DNA from: Billgrantia kenyensis
GTDB lineage: Bacteria; Pseudomonadota; Gammaproteobacteria; Pseudomonadales; Halomonadaceae
Direction of reading: 5' to 3'
DNA: 64,000 nucleotides
NCBI RefSeq assembly: GCF_013697085.1
Contig: NZ_JACEFT010000002.1
Coordinates: 62,001-126,000 of the forward strand
Shown here: positions 37,633 through 45,873 of the stretch, in pieces
Position numbering within the stretch: position 1 is the stretch's first letter
Layout: each line of letters opens with the position of its first letter
Notes under the pieces: generated by a model
Databases searched by the model: none
What the model was told of the DNA's origin: nothing
What the model saw: the letters and a program-made list of their open reading frames with translations, nothing else
Program-made: the position numbers and the translations under genes

Positions 37633-38604
37633 ATGAAACAATTCAAGAAAGCACCGATCGCCCTGGCCCTTGCCACTCTGCTTGCCTCTGGCTATGCACT
37701 TGCTGCGGGCGGCGGTTCCTCGAACGACTTCGAGACCAACAGCACCATCGACTCCACCTTCGATAACAGCATCGATGTCTCGCTGGAGCATGATGTCAGC
37801 ACCGACGCTAACTTCCACATCAGGGGCTATACCGGGTTCAAGAACAGGAACTATGCGGGTGCCACGGTGGATAGCAAGCAGCTCCAGGACGGCAATGTCG
37901 TGATCAACGACCTGGTGGAGAACGATGCTTCTGTCGGTGGCAGTGCGCTGCGTGGCTCCAGCGGTAACATCGGCGCCAACGTGGCCTCTGGCGACAACAA
38001 TCAGCAGGCCAATGACGCTGCCTTGGCCGTCAGCGATGCTCAGCACGTCTTCGGACAGGCCTCTGCTTACTCAGCCCAGTCGTCCTCCAACAATGTTGCT
38101 GTGAACACTGGTACGCAGAACAATGCCAACCTCGGTGGCAGCGCGCTGCGCGGTGCCAGCGGCAACATCGGTGTCAACGTCGCCTCTGGTGCGGGCAACT
38201 CTCAGCAGAACAGCTTTGCCGCGACCGTGTCCAACAACGGCTCAGCCGCGGCTACCGGCGGTGGCGTTCAGAGTTCCTCGGGCAACTTCAGCTACAATGC
38301 GCCGGGTGACATTGAAACCACCGAGACGACTCTGACCTCTTCGTCTTCCAGCTCCTCCTCCTCCAGCGCTGTAGCCAAGTCCCACCCTGCCTATGCAGCG
38401 GCCAGCGCATCGGCCATGGCTAGCTCGAGTGCCGGCGCCCAATCGGTGACTACCACCGTGAGCCAGATGCAGAACAATACGGCCTCCATCGATGGCAGCG
38501 CCCTGCGCGGCGCCAGTGGCAACATCGGGGCCAACGTGGCATCCGGCAACAACAACCAGCAGCGTAACAGCCTGGCCGTCGCGGCAGGCCGTAGCGCCAT
38601 GTAA
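37633..38604 (+). CDS. fapC: FapC-like major functional-amyloid subunit
   Basis: 323 residues; signal peptide about 1-25 (MKQFKKAPIALALATLLASG). Three strong imperfect repeats at about 97-134, 163-200 and 281-318 share the core GGSALRG(S/A)SGNIG(A/V)NVASG followed by xxN(S/Q)QQ, as in the three-repeat FapC of Pseudomonas. The linkers differ in length (about 28 and 80 residues); the second holds a Ser homopolymer (about 236-245) and Ala/Ser runs. No Cys at all, so the C-terminal CXXC of Pseudomonas FapC is absent. Exported and assembled as the main fibre component. AGGAG upstream of the ATG. Confidence 0.92.
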   Translation: MKQFKKAPIALALATLLASGYALAAGGGSSNDFETNSTIDSTFDNSIDVSLEHDVSTDANFHIRGYTGFKNRNYAGATVDSKQLQDGNVVINDLVENDASVGGSALRGSSGNIGANVASGDNNQQANDAALAVSDAQHVFGQASAYSAQSSSNNVAVNTGTQNNANLGGSALRGASGNIGVNVASGAGNSQQNSFAATVSNNGSAAATGGGVQSSSGNFSYNAPGDIETTETTLTSSSSSSSSSSAVAKSHPAYAAASASAMASSSAGAQSVTTTVSQMQNNTASIDGSALRGASGNIGANVASGNNNQQRNSLAVAAGRSAM

Positions 38605-38624
38605 CTAGCCTTTGGCAAGACGTA

Positions 38625-38647
38625 AACCCGGCCCTCTGGGCCGGGTT
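38625..38647 (+). terminator. Perfect hairpin after fapC
   Basis: AACCCGGCCC/GGGCCGGGTT, 10-bp stem with loop TCT, followed by CCTCGGG and no T-run. It mirrors the hairpin after the Gly-rich structural gene in cluster 1. Confidence 0.6.
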
Positions 38648-38673
38648 CCTCGGGATGGGATGGGGTCTCCACC

Positions 38674-39378
38674 ATGTTTCATCGAAATCTCTGCCTTTGC
38701 GCAAGCCTGGCTGCTCTCGCAGTGCCAGGTCTACCTGCTGCAGAAGCGGCTGCTGTTCGGTTCGGCGGTGTCGTGCCGGGGACGATGGTGACCAAGGAAG
38801 TGCAGTCCATTCGCGAAAGACGATTCGAACACCTGGTCGAGCAGGAGACCGACTATTCCTGCGGAGCGGCATCGCTGGCGACCATCCTCAAATATGCCTA
38901 TGGCTGGACCGACGTCACCGAAGAGAAGGTGCTGGCAGGCTTGATGGAGGTGGTCGACAAGGAGCAGGTGATGAAGCTGGGCTTTTCCCTGCTGGACCTG
39001 AGCAATTATGTCGAGCAGATCGGCTTGAGGGGGCGTGGCTACGAGATTGAGCCGGAAATGCTCGATGAGGTCTCGATACCCGTCATCGTGTTGCTCGATC
39101 TGGATGGCTACTCCCATTTCGTCGTGATGAAAAAGGCGGTTGGCGACAGGGTTTATATCGGCGATCCCGCCCTTGGCAACAAGGTGATGAACCGGGATGA
39201 GTTCCTGGATTCCTGGAACGACATCATATTTGCCGTGGTGGGGGAAGGCTTCGATCCCTCCACGGTACTTCTCGATCCTGCCCAGCCGTTGACGGCACGT
39301 CGCTTGACGGACGTCTTTTCACCGGTGCCCAAACAACAACTACTTGACTTTGGGTTCCGACACTCTGAAGTCTTCTGA
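38674..39378 (+). CDS. fapD: C39-family peptidase FapD
   Basis: 234 residues with a signal peptide (about 1-26, ASLAALAVPGLPAAEA). C39 triad: Cys63 in TDYSCGAASLATILKYAYG, His148 in YSHFVVMKK, Asp164 in IGDPALG. FapD is a periplasmic papain-like peptidase essential for Fap secretion. Triad spacing is identical to the cluster 1 paralogue, yet the sequences differ enough to suggest an old duplication. Lies between fapC and the FapE-position gene as in Pseudomonas. Confidence 0.88.
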   Translation: MFHRNLCLCASLAALAVPGLPAAEAAAVRFGGVVPGTMVTKEVQSIRERRFEHLVEQETDYSCGAASLATILKYAYGWTDVTEEKVLAGLMEVVDKEQVMKLGFSLLDLSNYVEQIGLRGRGYEIEPEMLDEVSIPVIVLLDLDGYSHFVVMKKAVGDRVYIGDPALGNKVMNRDEFLDSWNDIIFAVVGEGFDPSTVLLDPAQPLTARRLTDVFSPVPKQQLLDFGFRHSEVF

Positions 39379-39410
39379 CCTGTGGCGCATGGCTGCAAGG
39401 AGGGCTGGAC

Positions 39411-40235
39411 ATGTTTTGCTCAACACCGAGCGTATGCAAACCGCACATATTCACAGGCGGTCTTGCCCTACTGCTTAGCGGTTTCATGTCAGGGACCGTC
39501 ATGGCAGCATCCGCGTTGCCTCAATTCGAGCAGGCGGCCGAGAGCCGTGACTTTCGGCTTCTCGATAAACAGGATCTGGCCGGAATAAGGGGACGTTTCG
39601 TTTCGGGTAACAAGGTCATGCTGTTCGGTATGAGGATGACCACAGAGTGGTCATCGGGCTACCAGGATTTCTCATCGGACTACCGGGATTTCGAAGCATA
39701 CGCTAGTGTCGACTTGCAGGTCGACCTATCTAGATCTTCACCGGTCGTTACCTTTACTCCAAATCTTACTGTACGAGATAACCGCGAGCAGCGGCCCTCG
39801 GGAAGTGGTACGGCCATTGTAGACGCGGGTACCGGCAATGCTCGAGGCGTGGTCCAGGTCGTTCAGGCAGCTGGAGATGACAATTCTGTAGTCAACGATT
39901 TTCAGCTGGATATCAATAACGGCTACTCCATTGGTACTGCCCCCGATCATGGCCCTCGGGAGCTGAGTACCGACTCCGGTGCGGTATTGTCCATTCATGG
40001 CAATTCGGGCGGGCTAGGAATGCGTATTTCCGTACCTGGCCAGGGTGAGGTGAGTCAAGGCGTCGTTTCGGGTAAAGGGTTGCATCAAGCCGTACGGTTG
40101 GAAGGAAGTCGCCAGGAAGTGATAAACCGGACTGAAATGCATGTTCAATTGAACCAGCAACAAGCTCGTTCCATTTCAGCGGGGGGGCTGCGGCGTGCGG
40201 TAGAGTCGGCGAAAGGTTTGGATCGTATTAGATGA
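39411..40235 (+). CDS. FapE-position secreted protein (274 aa)
   Basis: AGGAGG precedes the ATG. Signal peptide about 1-33 (LALLLSGFMSGTVMA). Next comes RLLDKQDLAGIRGRFVSG (49-66), the locus-wide L..IRGR motif. One Fap-like hairpin core is visible (GNARGVVQVVQAAGDDNSVV, about 143-162). The C-terminal half is beta-rich and ends in a basic helix (LRRAVESAKGLDRIR). Gene order fapB-C-D-this-F makes it the FapE counterpart, but the CXXC typical of FapE is absent. Confidence 0.65.
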   Translation: MFCSTPSVCKPHIFTGGLALLLSGFMSGTVMAASALPQFEQAAESRDFRLLDKQDLAGIRGRFVSGNKVMLFGMRMTTEWSSGYQDFSSDYRDFEAYASVDLQVDLSRSSPVVTFTPNLTVRDNREQRPSGSGTAIVDAGTGNARGVVQVVQAAGDDNSVVNDFQLDINNGYSIGTAPDHGPRELSTDSGAVLSIHGNSGGLGMRISVPGQGEVSQGVVSGKGLHQAVRLEGSRQEVINRTEMHVQLNQQQARSISAGGLRRAVESAKGLDRIR

Positions 40236-40328
40236 CCCGTTGTTACGTTTCTTTTCGTTCGAAACCCTTGTAAGGTGAGTAGGTTCATGAGTTCGAGATT
40301 TCGCGCGGGATGCTGCTAGGAGAAAAGA

Positions 40329-41411
40329 ATGGTCATCGACGAACGGAAAACAGCACTCATGCCGGCCAGCATGGGAATGCTGCTGGCATTGCTCGTCGCC
40401 GCCCCCGGCGGGGCTGCCTTGGCGCAAACGGCACCCATTCAGCAAGATCCGGATGCCCAGCCCAGCCAGAGTGTAAGAGATGTGTTACGCGAAGAGCACA
40501 CCCTTTTTTCTGATCGCCTGACAATAGAGCCTGGAATTTCCTACACTTACTCCGATCGCAGCCAGCTGGCCCTTAGCGGGTTCCTGATACTCGACGCCAT
40601 CTTCCTTGGAGATATCAGTGTCGACACCGTGGAGAGTCATACGACCACCTTTGATGTCAGTGTTCGCTATGGCCTCTCCAATCGTATGGAGCTGGAGCTG
40701 AACGTCCCTTACCTGTATCGCTCGAGTACCTACCAGACCATCGGGGCCGGCGGCTCCACCGAAGACTATCTCGAAGCGAGCGTCAGCCAGTCTCGTCTCG
40801 GTGACATCAGCGGTTCGCTCTATTATCGCTTGTTGCCTGAAACCGCGCAGCGTCCCGATGTGGTATGGAACGTCGGCGTCCGGGCTCCTACCGGCAGGCA
40901 CCCCTACGGCATTACAGTACGCACTGTCGATGAACCCGATGGGAATCTTTCCATTCCCGAGACGCTACCTACAGGCAACGGCGTCTGGGGGCTTTCGACG
41001 GGCTTTTCCGTACTGAAGACTCTCGATCCTGCTATCGTATTCGCCAATCTTGGCTATACACATAACTTCGAGGGCAGCTTCTCCGACATTTCCAGTGACG
41101 AAGGTGAGATTCCCGGTAAGGTGGATCTGGGCGACTCCATCCGCTTCGGTTTCGGCACGGCTTTTGCTCTCAACCCACGCTTTAGCCTCTCGCTCTCCTA
41201 CAGTCATCAGCACGCCTTCGATTCGAAAATTACGCAAGAAGGCCAAGAGCGTCGTACTTTGATCGGAAGTGGAGCCAACGCGGCCTCGCTGAATCTCGGT
41301 GCTACCTACGCCATGTCCGATCGCATTTCGCTAGTGACTAGCGTCGGCGTGGGGCTGACCGATGATGCCCCGGACATTGCTCTGAACTTCCGCCTTCCTT
41401 TCCAGATGTAA
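40329..41411 (+). CDS. fapF: FapF-like outer-membrane export barrel, cluster 2
   Basis: 360 residues; AGGAG upstream. Signal peptide about 1-32, then a short linker (QSVRDVLREEHTLFSDR) and a barrel: LTIEPGISYTYSDRSQLALS, MELELNVPYLYRSS, IVFANLGYTHNFEG, and the last strand ending IALNFRLPFQM. FapF is a trimeric outer-membrane pore for Fap subunits; the Pseudomonas protein has a longer N-terminal coiled coil, which seems reduced here. Last gene of the fapABCDEF-like order. Shares TDDAP...LRxPF with the cluster 1 barrel. Confidence 0.8.
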   Translation: MVIDERKTALMPASMGMLLALLVAAPGGAALAQTAPIQQDPDAQPSQSVRDVLREEHTLFSDRLTIEPGISYTYSDRSQLALSGFLILDAIFLGDISVDTVESHTTTFDVSVRYGLSNRMELELNVPYLYRSSTYQTIGAGGSTEDYLEASVSQSRLGDISGSLYYRLLPETAQRPDVVWNVGVRAPTGRHPYGITVRTVDEPDGNLSIPETLPTGNGVWGLSTGFSVLKTLDPAIVFANLGYTHNFEGSFSDISSDEGEIPGKVDLGDSIRFGFGTAFALNPRFSLSLSYSHQHAFDSKITQEGQERRTLIGSGANAASLNLGATYAMSDRISLVTSVGVGLTDDAPDIALNFRLPFQM

Positions 41412-41420
41412 GTTGATGAA

Positions 41421-41454
41421 TGCCCACACCTTGTCTCTTCCCAGGGTGTGGGCA
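41421..41454. terminator. Hairpin between convergent fapF and activator genes
   Basis: TGCCCACACC/GGTGTGGGCA, 10-bp perfect stem with a 14-base loop, ten bases after the fapF stop. Confidence 0.6.
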
Positions 41455-41502
41455 TTGGATCTGGCAGCATGACGTTGAGCGAGGGTCAACTCGCAAGCTT
41501 CA

Positions 41503-42876
41503 TCATGCTGTGGAGAGCGACACGGTCTGCTCGCCTTTGCGCGTCAGCTCATGCTTTTCCATCAGACGATAAAGCGTCACGCGAGAAACACCCAGTTCGT
41601 CTGCTGCTTTCTTGACATTGTGCTTGTTGCGGCACAATGCGCTGATCAGCGCATCCTTCTCGGCGTTGTTACGCGCTTGCTCCAGGGTAATGATGCTACG
41701 GTTCGAGGAGCGGCGTTCCAGCCCGAGATCGGTGGGCTTGATCAGTCGCTGGTCACACATGACCATGGCACGGCGTACCCGATTGATCAGTTCACGTATG
41801 TTGCCTGGCCAGTGATATTGCCGCATGAGCGTGAGGGCGTCCTGGCTGAATCCACGTACGTTGGTCGATTTATCTTCAATGAACTTGTCGAAGAAGAATT
41901 TTGCCAGCACCTCGATATCCTCCTGCCTTTCCCTAAGCGGGGGAATGCTGACCTGTAACACATTGAGCCTGTGATAGAGGTCCTCGCGGAAGCGGCCCTC
42001 CTCGACGGCTTTCTCGAGATCGACGTGCGTTGCCGAGAGCACCCGAACGTCGACATGAATTTCTTCGATGGCACCGATACGCTGTATGGTCTTCTCTTCC
42101 AGAAAACGCAGCAGATTGACCTGTAGCTCCAGGGGCAGGTCTCCGATCTCGTCCAGGAACAGCGTTCCACCTGCAGCCGCCTCGATCTGACCGATTTTTT
42201 GCTGGCTGGCGCCAGTGAAGGCTCCCTTTTCATGGCCAAACAGTTCGGACTGGATCAAATTGTTGGGCAGAGCACCACAGTTGACGGCGACGAAGGGAGC
42301 AGAAGCCCGTTGAGAGCGCTCATGAATGGCTCGGGCAGCGAGCTCCTTGCCCGTTCCCGACTCACCGTTGATGAACACTGGCGCATCTACCGAGGCAACG
42401 CGACGGATGGTATCGAAGAGCTTTTTCATGACTGGCACGGTGCCAACCATTTCGAATTCTGCCTCCTGATGGGGGGCTGAGTACGATCCCTCTTTCCGAA
42501 GTTGTTTCATGGCAGCTGCATGCTGCATCAAGCAGTCTATCTGGTCGATTTCGACAGGCCTGGATTGAAAGGCCATGAACAATTTGCTTAGCGACTTGCA
42601 CAGTCTTGGGTCTTCAAGCTCAGCCTCGTCGACCAGTGCCATCCACTCCATATCCGAGTGGATGATCATTTTTTCCATTGCCTTGAGGTCGCTCGTGCGA
42701 CCCTGTGAGAGACAGTAAATACCTGCATCGTGCTCGGCATCGGCAAGCATGGCTGTGGCCTGGACGAGGTCCTTGGCAGGGCTTATTTTCCATCCCCTGT
42801 CTTCCATTCCTCCAACGAAGTCTTGCTGGTTTCCTTGAATCGATCCAACCATCAAGAGCCTTGCCTTATTCTCCAT
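41503..42876 (-). CDS. VpsR-like sigma54-dependent activator, canonical GAFTGA
   Basis: 457 residues from the ATG at 42876 (AAGGG nine bases upstream; an ATG three codons earlier is in frame). Atypical receiver-like N domain (about 1-130, MEWMALVDE), Walker A GESGTGKELAARAIHERS, GAFTGA in GHEKGAFTGASQQ, Walker B GGTLFLDE, and C-terminal HTH ADELGVSRVTLYRLMEKHE. Clear paralogue of the activator at 33905-35278 (identical GESGTGKELAARAIHE core). Convergent with fapF. Likely regulates one or both clusters; the intact GAFTGA suggests this one is the competent sigma54 partner. Confidence 0.88.
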   Translation of the reverse strand: MENKARLLMVGSIQGNQQDFVGGMEDRGWKISPAKDLVQATAMLADAEHDAGIYCLSQGRTSDLKAMEKMIIHSDMEWMALVDEAELEDPRLCKSLSKLFMAFQSRPVEIDQIDCLMQHAAAMKQLRKEGSYSAPHQEAEFEMVGTVPVMKKLFDTIRRVASVDAPVFINGESGTGKELAARAIHERSQRASAPFVAVNCGALPNNLIQSELFGHEKGAFTGASQQKIGQIEAAAGGTLFLDEIGDLPLELQVNLLRFLEEKTIQRIGAIEEIHVDVRVLSATHVDLEKAVEEGRFREDLYHRLNVLQVSIPPLRERQEDIEVLAKFFFDKFIEDKSTNVRGFSQDALTLMRQYHWPGNIRELINRVRRAMVMCDQRLIKPTDLGLERRSSNRSIITLEQARNNAEKDALISALCRNKHNVKKAADELGVSRVTLYRLMEKHELTRKGEQTVSLSTA

Positions 42877-42906
42877 TTTCCGCATCCCTTTCGAACCCCT
42901 TTAGAG

Positions 42907-42920
42907 TAAAACAATGAGTT
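42907..42920. promoter_or_regulatory. Second copy of the 14-bp shared motif
   Basis: TAAAACAATGAGTT, identical to 36226-36239, 31 bp upstream of the activator start. Confidence 0.4.
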
Positions 42921-43296
42921 GCATTATTTACCTGGATTCGTTTCCTTGTGAATTTTATTCAGTATCAATCCATTCACTGATTTTGGCTCTCTGCGAGAAG
43001 GCTTGATCAACACCAAACTCTAATTTAATTTCTGCTGTATAGGGTAAGGTGCCTCTCTCCGTGTCTTGCAGCTGAACGCGCCACTTGAGTTTCAAGCGTA
43101 TGTGGCAAGTTGTAAAGATAGGTTACAATAAGGTTCTCAACAAGCCCGTTCTGGAAGTGTGCCCAATCGTGTGATGGCAGCATTCCGGTTACATTCTTCA
43201 GCTTCGATACGCTTGCTTCCCAGGGCGGGACTAGTTCAGCCAGACCTCTGGCTCGTGTAACATGTCGGTATGCATAATGCAGCGCAAGGAGCTGTC
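42921..43296. other. Non-coding right boundary of the amyloid locus
   Basis: No gene is evident between the activator start (42876) and rdgB (43297). The DNA is AT-rich to about 43150 and then returns to the housekeeping composition. No IS element, tRNA or terminal repeat was seen. Confidence 0.5.
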
Positions 43297-43908
43297 GTGT
43301 CCCCTACAGATGAGCTGGTTCTGGCCAGCGCCAACCCCGGCAAGATTCGGGAGTTTGGCCAACTTTTCGCTCCCCTAGGGTTACGGATCAAGGCCCAATC
43401 CGAGTTTGGCGTAGTGGAGGTCGAGGAGACCGGGCTCACCTTCGTCGAGAATGCGCTGCTCAAGGCTCGCGAGGCCAGCCGCATCAGCGGATTGCCGTCG
43501 TTGGCCGATGACTCCGGGCTGGAGGTCGATGCCCTGTCGGGGAAGCCGGGCATCTATTCGGCGCGCTTTGCCGGCGAGCCCAAGAGCGATGCGCGCAACA
43601 ATGCCAAGCTGCTGGAATCCCTTGAGGGGGTCGAGGGCGACCGGCGTAGTGCGCGCTATTGGTGTGCGCTGGTCTATCTGCGTCACGCCGACGATCCGGT
43701 GCCGCTCATCGTCCAGTGCCGCTGGGATGGAGTGATTCTCGAGAAGCCGCAAGGTGAGGGTGGGTTCGGCTACGATCCGTTGTTCTGGCTACCGTCGCTT
43801 GGCAAGAGTGTGGCCGAACTCTCTGCCGAGGAGAAGAACCGCCTTGGCCACCGCGGGCGAGCCCTGCAGGCCATGCTGGCCGCCCTGCGCGAGACTCGGC
43901 AGCACTGA
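43297..43908 (+). CDS. rdgB: dITP/XTP pyrophosphatase RdgB
   Basis: 203 residues from the GTG at 43297, chosen because AAGGAG is six bases upstream; an in-frame ATG at 43270 adds nine residues. Ham1/RdgB motifs: LASANPGKIREF (nucleotide entry), LADDSGLEVDALSGKPGIYSAR split around the catalytic Asp pair, and GFGYDPLFW. Hydrolyses non-canonical purine NTPs. The stop overlaps the hemW start (TGATG). Confidence 0.96.
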   Translation: MSPTDELVLASANPGKIREFGQLFAPLGLRIKAQSEFGVVEVEETGLTFVENALLKAREASRISGLPSLADDSGLEVDALSGKPGIYSARFAGEPKSDARNNAKLLESLEGVEGDRRSARYWCALVYLRHADDPVPLIVQCRWDGVILEKPQGEGGFGYDPLFWLPSLGKSVAELSAEEKNRLGHRGRALQAMLAALRETRQH

Positions 43909-45083
43909 TGCCGGTGCTGCCCCCTCTGGCGCTCTACGTGCACGTGCCCTGGTGCGTGCGCAAATGCCCCTACTGCGATTTCAATTCGCATGGCGCTGGT
44001 CGCAGCGAGCTGCCTGAAGAAGCCTACCTGAATGCCTTGCTGGCGGATCTCGATGCCGATTTGCCGCTGGCGGCCGGCCGGCCGCTTGACACTATATTCA
44101 TCGGTGGCGGTACGCCTAGCTTGATGTCGGGTGGATTTTATCAGCGCTTGCTGGATGAGCTGTTACGTCGGCTCTCCTTTGCCGATGACATCGAGATCAC
44201 CCTGGAAGCCAACCCGGGCACGCTCGAGCGGGGACGCTTTCATGCCTACCGCCAGGCCGGCATCAACCGTCTCTCCCTTGGCGTACAGAGTTTTCAGTCG
44301 GCCCAGCTTGAGGCCCTGGGCCGCATCCACAGCGGTGAGGATGCAATCGCCGCGGTAGAAGAGGCGCGAACGGCGGGGTTCGACAATCTCAACCTTGATC
44401 TGATGCACGGCCTGCCTGGCCAGACTCCCGAGCTCGCGCTGGCCGATCTGGAGCAGGCCCTGGCGCTGGCGCCGGAACATCTCTCCTGGTATCAGCTGAC
44501 CCTGGAGCCCAATACCGAATTTCATGCCCGGCCACCCGCGCTGCCTGAAGAAGAGATCCTGTGGGATATCCAGGATCTGGGTCACGAGCGGCTCGAGGCG
44601 GCAGGGCTGTCGCGCTACGAGATCTCTGCCTATGCTCGACCAGGACGCCGTTCACGGCACAACCTCAACTACTGGCGCTTCGGCGACTACCTGGGCATCG
44701 GTGCCGGTAGTCATGGCAAGCTAAGTGCGCTCGATGATTCCCGGCGGCTGTCTATCGAGCGTCGCTGGAAGACTCGCCAGCCCGAGGCCTATCTGCGCCG
44801 CCGACAGGATCCACGGGGGTTCGTTGCCGGACGGGGGCGTATCGACGAGGATGAACTGCCGCTGGAGTTCGCCATGAACGCGCTGCGCCTGGTCGAGGGT
44901 GTGAGCATGAGCGACTGGCAGGCCCATACCGGTCGTCCGCGGGACATGCTGGAAAAACGGCTGGGTGCGGCACGCAATAAAGGACTTCTCGTGGAAGATG
45001 CAGAAAGGCTTCAGGCTTCGCCCCGAGGTCTATTATTCTTGAACGAACTGCTGGCGCTCATCAGCGAGCCCAGTTCGGAATGA
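43908..45083 (+). CDS. hemW: Heme chaperone HemW (radical SAM)
   Basis: 391 residues. Begins with LALYVHVPWCVRKCPYCDFN, whose CxxxCxYC binds the 4Fe-4S cluster; GGGTPSLM, EANPGT and LSLGVQSF motifs follow, and the C-terminal HemW domain contains GIGAGSHGKLS. Lacks the extra Cys motif diagnostic of HemN coproporphyrinogen dehydrogenase, so it is HemW rather than HemN. Translationally coupled to rdgB as in many gammaproteobacteria. Confidence 0.93.
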   Translation: MPVLPPLALYVHVPWCVRKCPYCDFNSHGAGRSELPEEAYLNALLADLDADLPLAAGRPLDTIFIGGGTPSLMSGGFYQRLLDELLRRLSFADDIEITLEANPGTLERGRFHAYRQAGINRLSLGVQSFQSAQLEALGRIHSGEDAIAAVEEARTAGFDNLNLDLMHGLPGQTPELALADLEQALALAPEHLSWYQLTLEPNTEFHARPPALPEEEILWDIQDLGHERLEAAGLSRYEISAYARPGRRSRHNLNYWRFGDYLGIGAGSHGKLSALDDSRRLSIERRWKTRQPEAYLRRRQDPRGFVAGRGRIDEDELPLEFAMNALRLVEGVSMSDWQAHTGRPRDMLEKRLGAARNKGLLVEDAERLQASPRGLLFLNELLALISEPSSE

Positions 45084-45106
45084 CTGTATTGATTCGGAGA
45101 GTGTCC

Positions 45107-45784
45107 ATGTTAAAAGCGTCTCGACTCGTTGCCCCCTTGGCAGCCGCTGTCCTGCTCGTCGGTTGTGCAACGACGGACCCTTATTCGGGCCAGACCCAGC
45201 GTTCCAGCACCATGACCGGTGCCGGCGTGGGTGCGGCCGTGGGCGCAGCCGCCGGGGCGCTGTCTGGTAGTGGCAGCACCAGTCGGCGCGACCGTGCCTT
45301 GATCGGTGCCGCTGTCGGCGCTGCGGCAGGGGCCGGTATCGGCGCCTACATGGACCGTCAGGAGGAGCAATTGCGCGAGAGCATGCGTGGCACCGGCGTT
45401 GACGTTGAGCGCCGCGGCGATGACATCGTGCTCAACATGCCCAGCAGCGTGACCTTCGGCTTCGATTCCTACGAACTCACCATGCCGGCGCGCAATGCGC
45501 TCAATGACGTGGCCAACGTGTTGACACAGTACACCGACACTCGGGTGAACATAGCCGGACATACCGACAGTACCGGCAGCGTGAGCTACAACCAGCGCCT
45601 CTCCGAGCGCCGTGCCGAATCGGTGGGCAACTACCTGACCGAGGCCGGCGTGGCCCGCAACCGGCTCTACATGACCGGCTACGGCCCGAGCCAGCCGGTA
45701 GCGACCAACGCCACCGAGGAGGGGCGTGCCCAGAACCGTCGTGTGGAAATCACGCTGTCTCCGATCGAATCGCAGTTCCAGTAA
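45107..45784 (+). CDS. OmpA-family peptidoglycan-binding lipoprotein
   Basis: 225 residues from the ATG at 45107 (GGAGAG upstream). Lipobox LLVGC at about 20-24, with acylated Cys24. A Gly/Ala-rich glycine-zipper region (about 42-85, GAGVGAAVGAAAGALSG) is followed by a C-terminal OmpA domain (about 115-220) with the peptidoglycan motif NIAGHTDSTGSVSYNQRLSE. Architecture matches YiaD/OmpA-like outer-membrane lipoproteins. Terminated by the hairpin at 45803-45838. Confidence 0.88.
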   Translation: MLKASRLVAPLAAAVLLVGCATTDPYSGQTQRSSTMTGAGVGAAVGAAAGALSGSGSTSRRDRALIGAAVGAAAGAGIGAYMDRQEEQLRESMRGTGVDVERRGDDIVLNMPSSVTFGFDSYELTMPARNALNDVANVLTQYTDTRVNIAGHTDSTGSVSYNQRLSERRAESVGNYLTEAGVARNRLYMTGYGPSQPVATNATEEGRAQNRRVEITLSPIESQFQ

Positions 45785-45802
45785 GCACAGGGCGTTACCC
45801 AA

Positions 45803-45838
45803 GGGCCCGCCACCCGCGCTGTGGCGGGCCCGTCGCTT
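45803..45838 (+). terminator. Rho-independent terminator
   Basis: GGGCCCGCCAC/GTGGCGGGCCC, 11-bp perfect stem with a 7-base loop, followed within a few bases by TTTT, after the OmpA-like gene. Confidence 0.8.
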
Positions 45839-45873
45839 TTCGCTCCTGGCCATGAATCTTGGGTTGACCTGCC

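Noticed and set aside
29242..43296. Mobile element or prophage carrying the amyloid locus
   Set aside because: No transposase, integrase, tRNA target or flanking direct repeat was seen, so transfer is only suggested by composition and broken synteny.
43908..45083. Coproporphyrinogen III dehydrogenase HemN
   Set aside because: Lacks the HemN-specific fourth cysteine context; length and synteny with rdgB indicate HemW.
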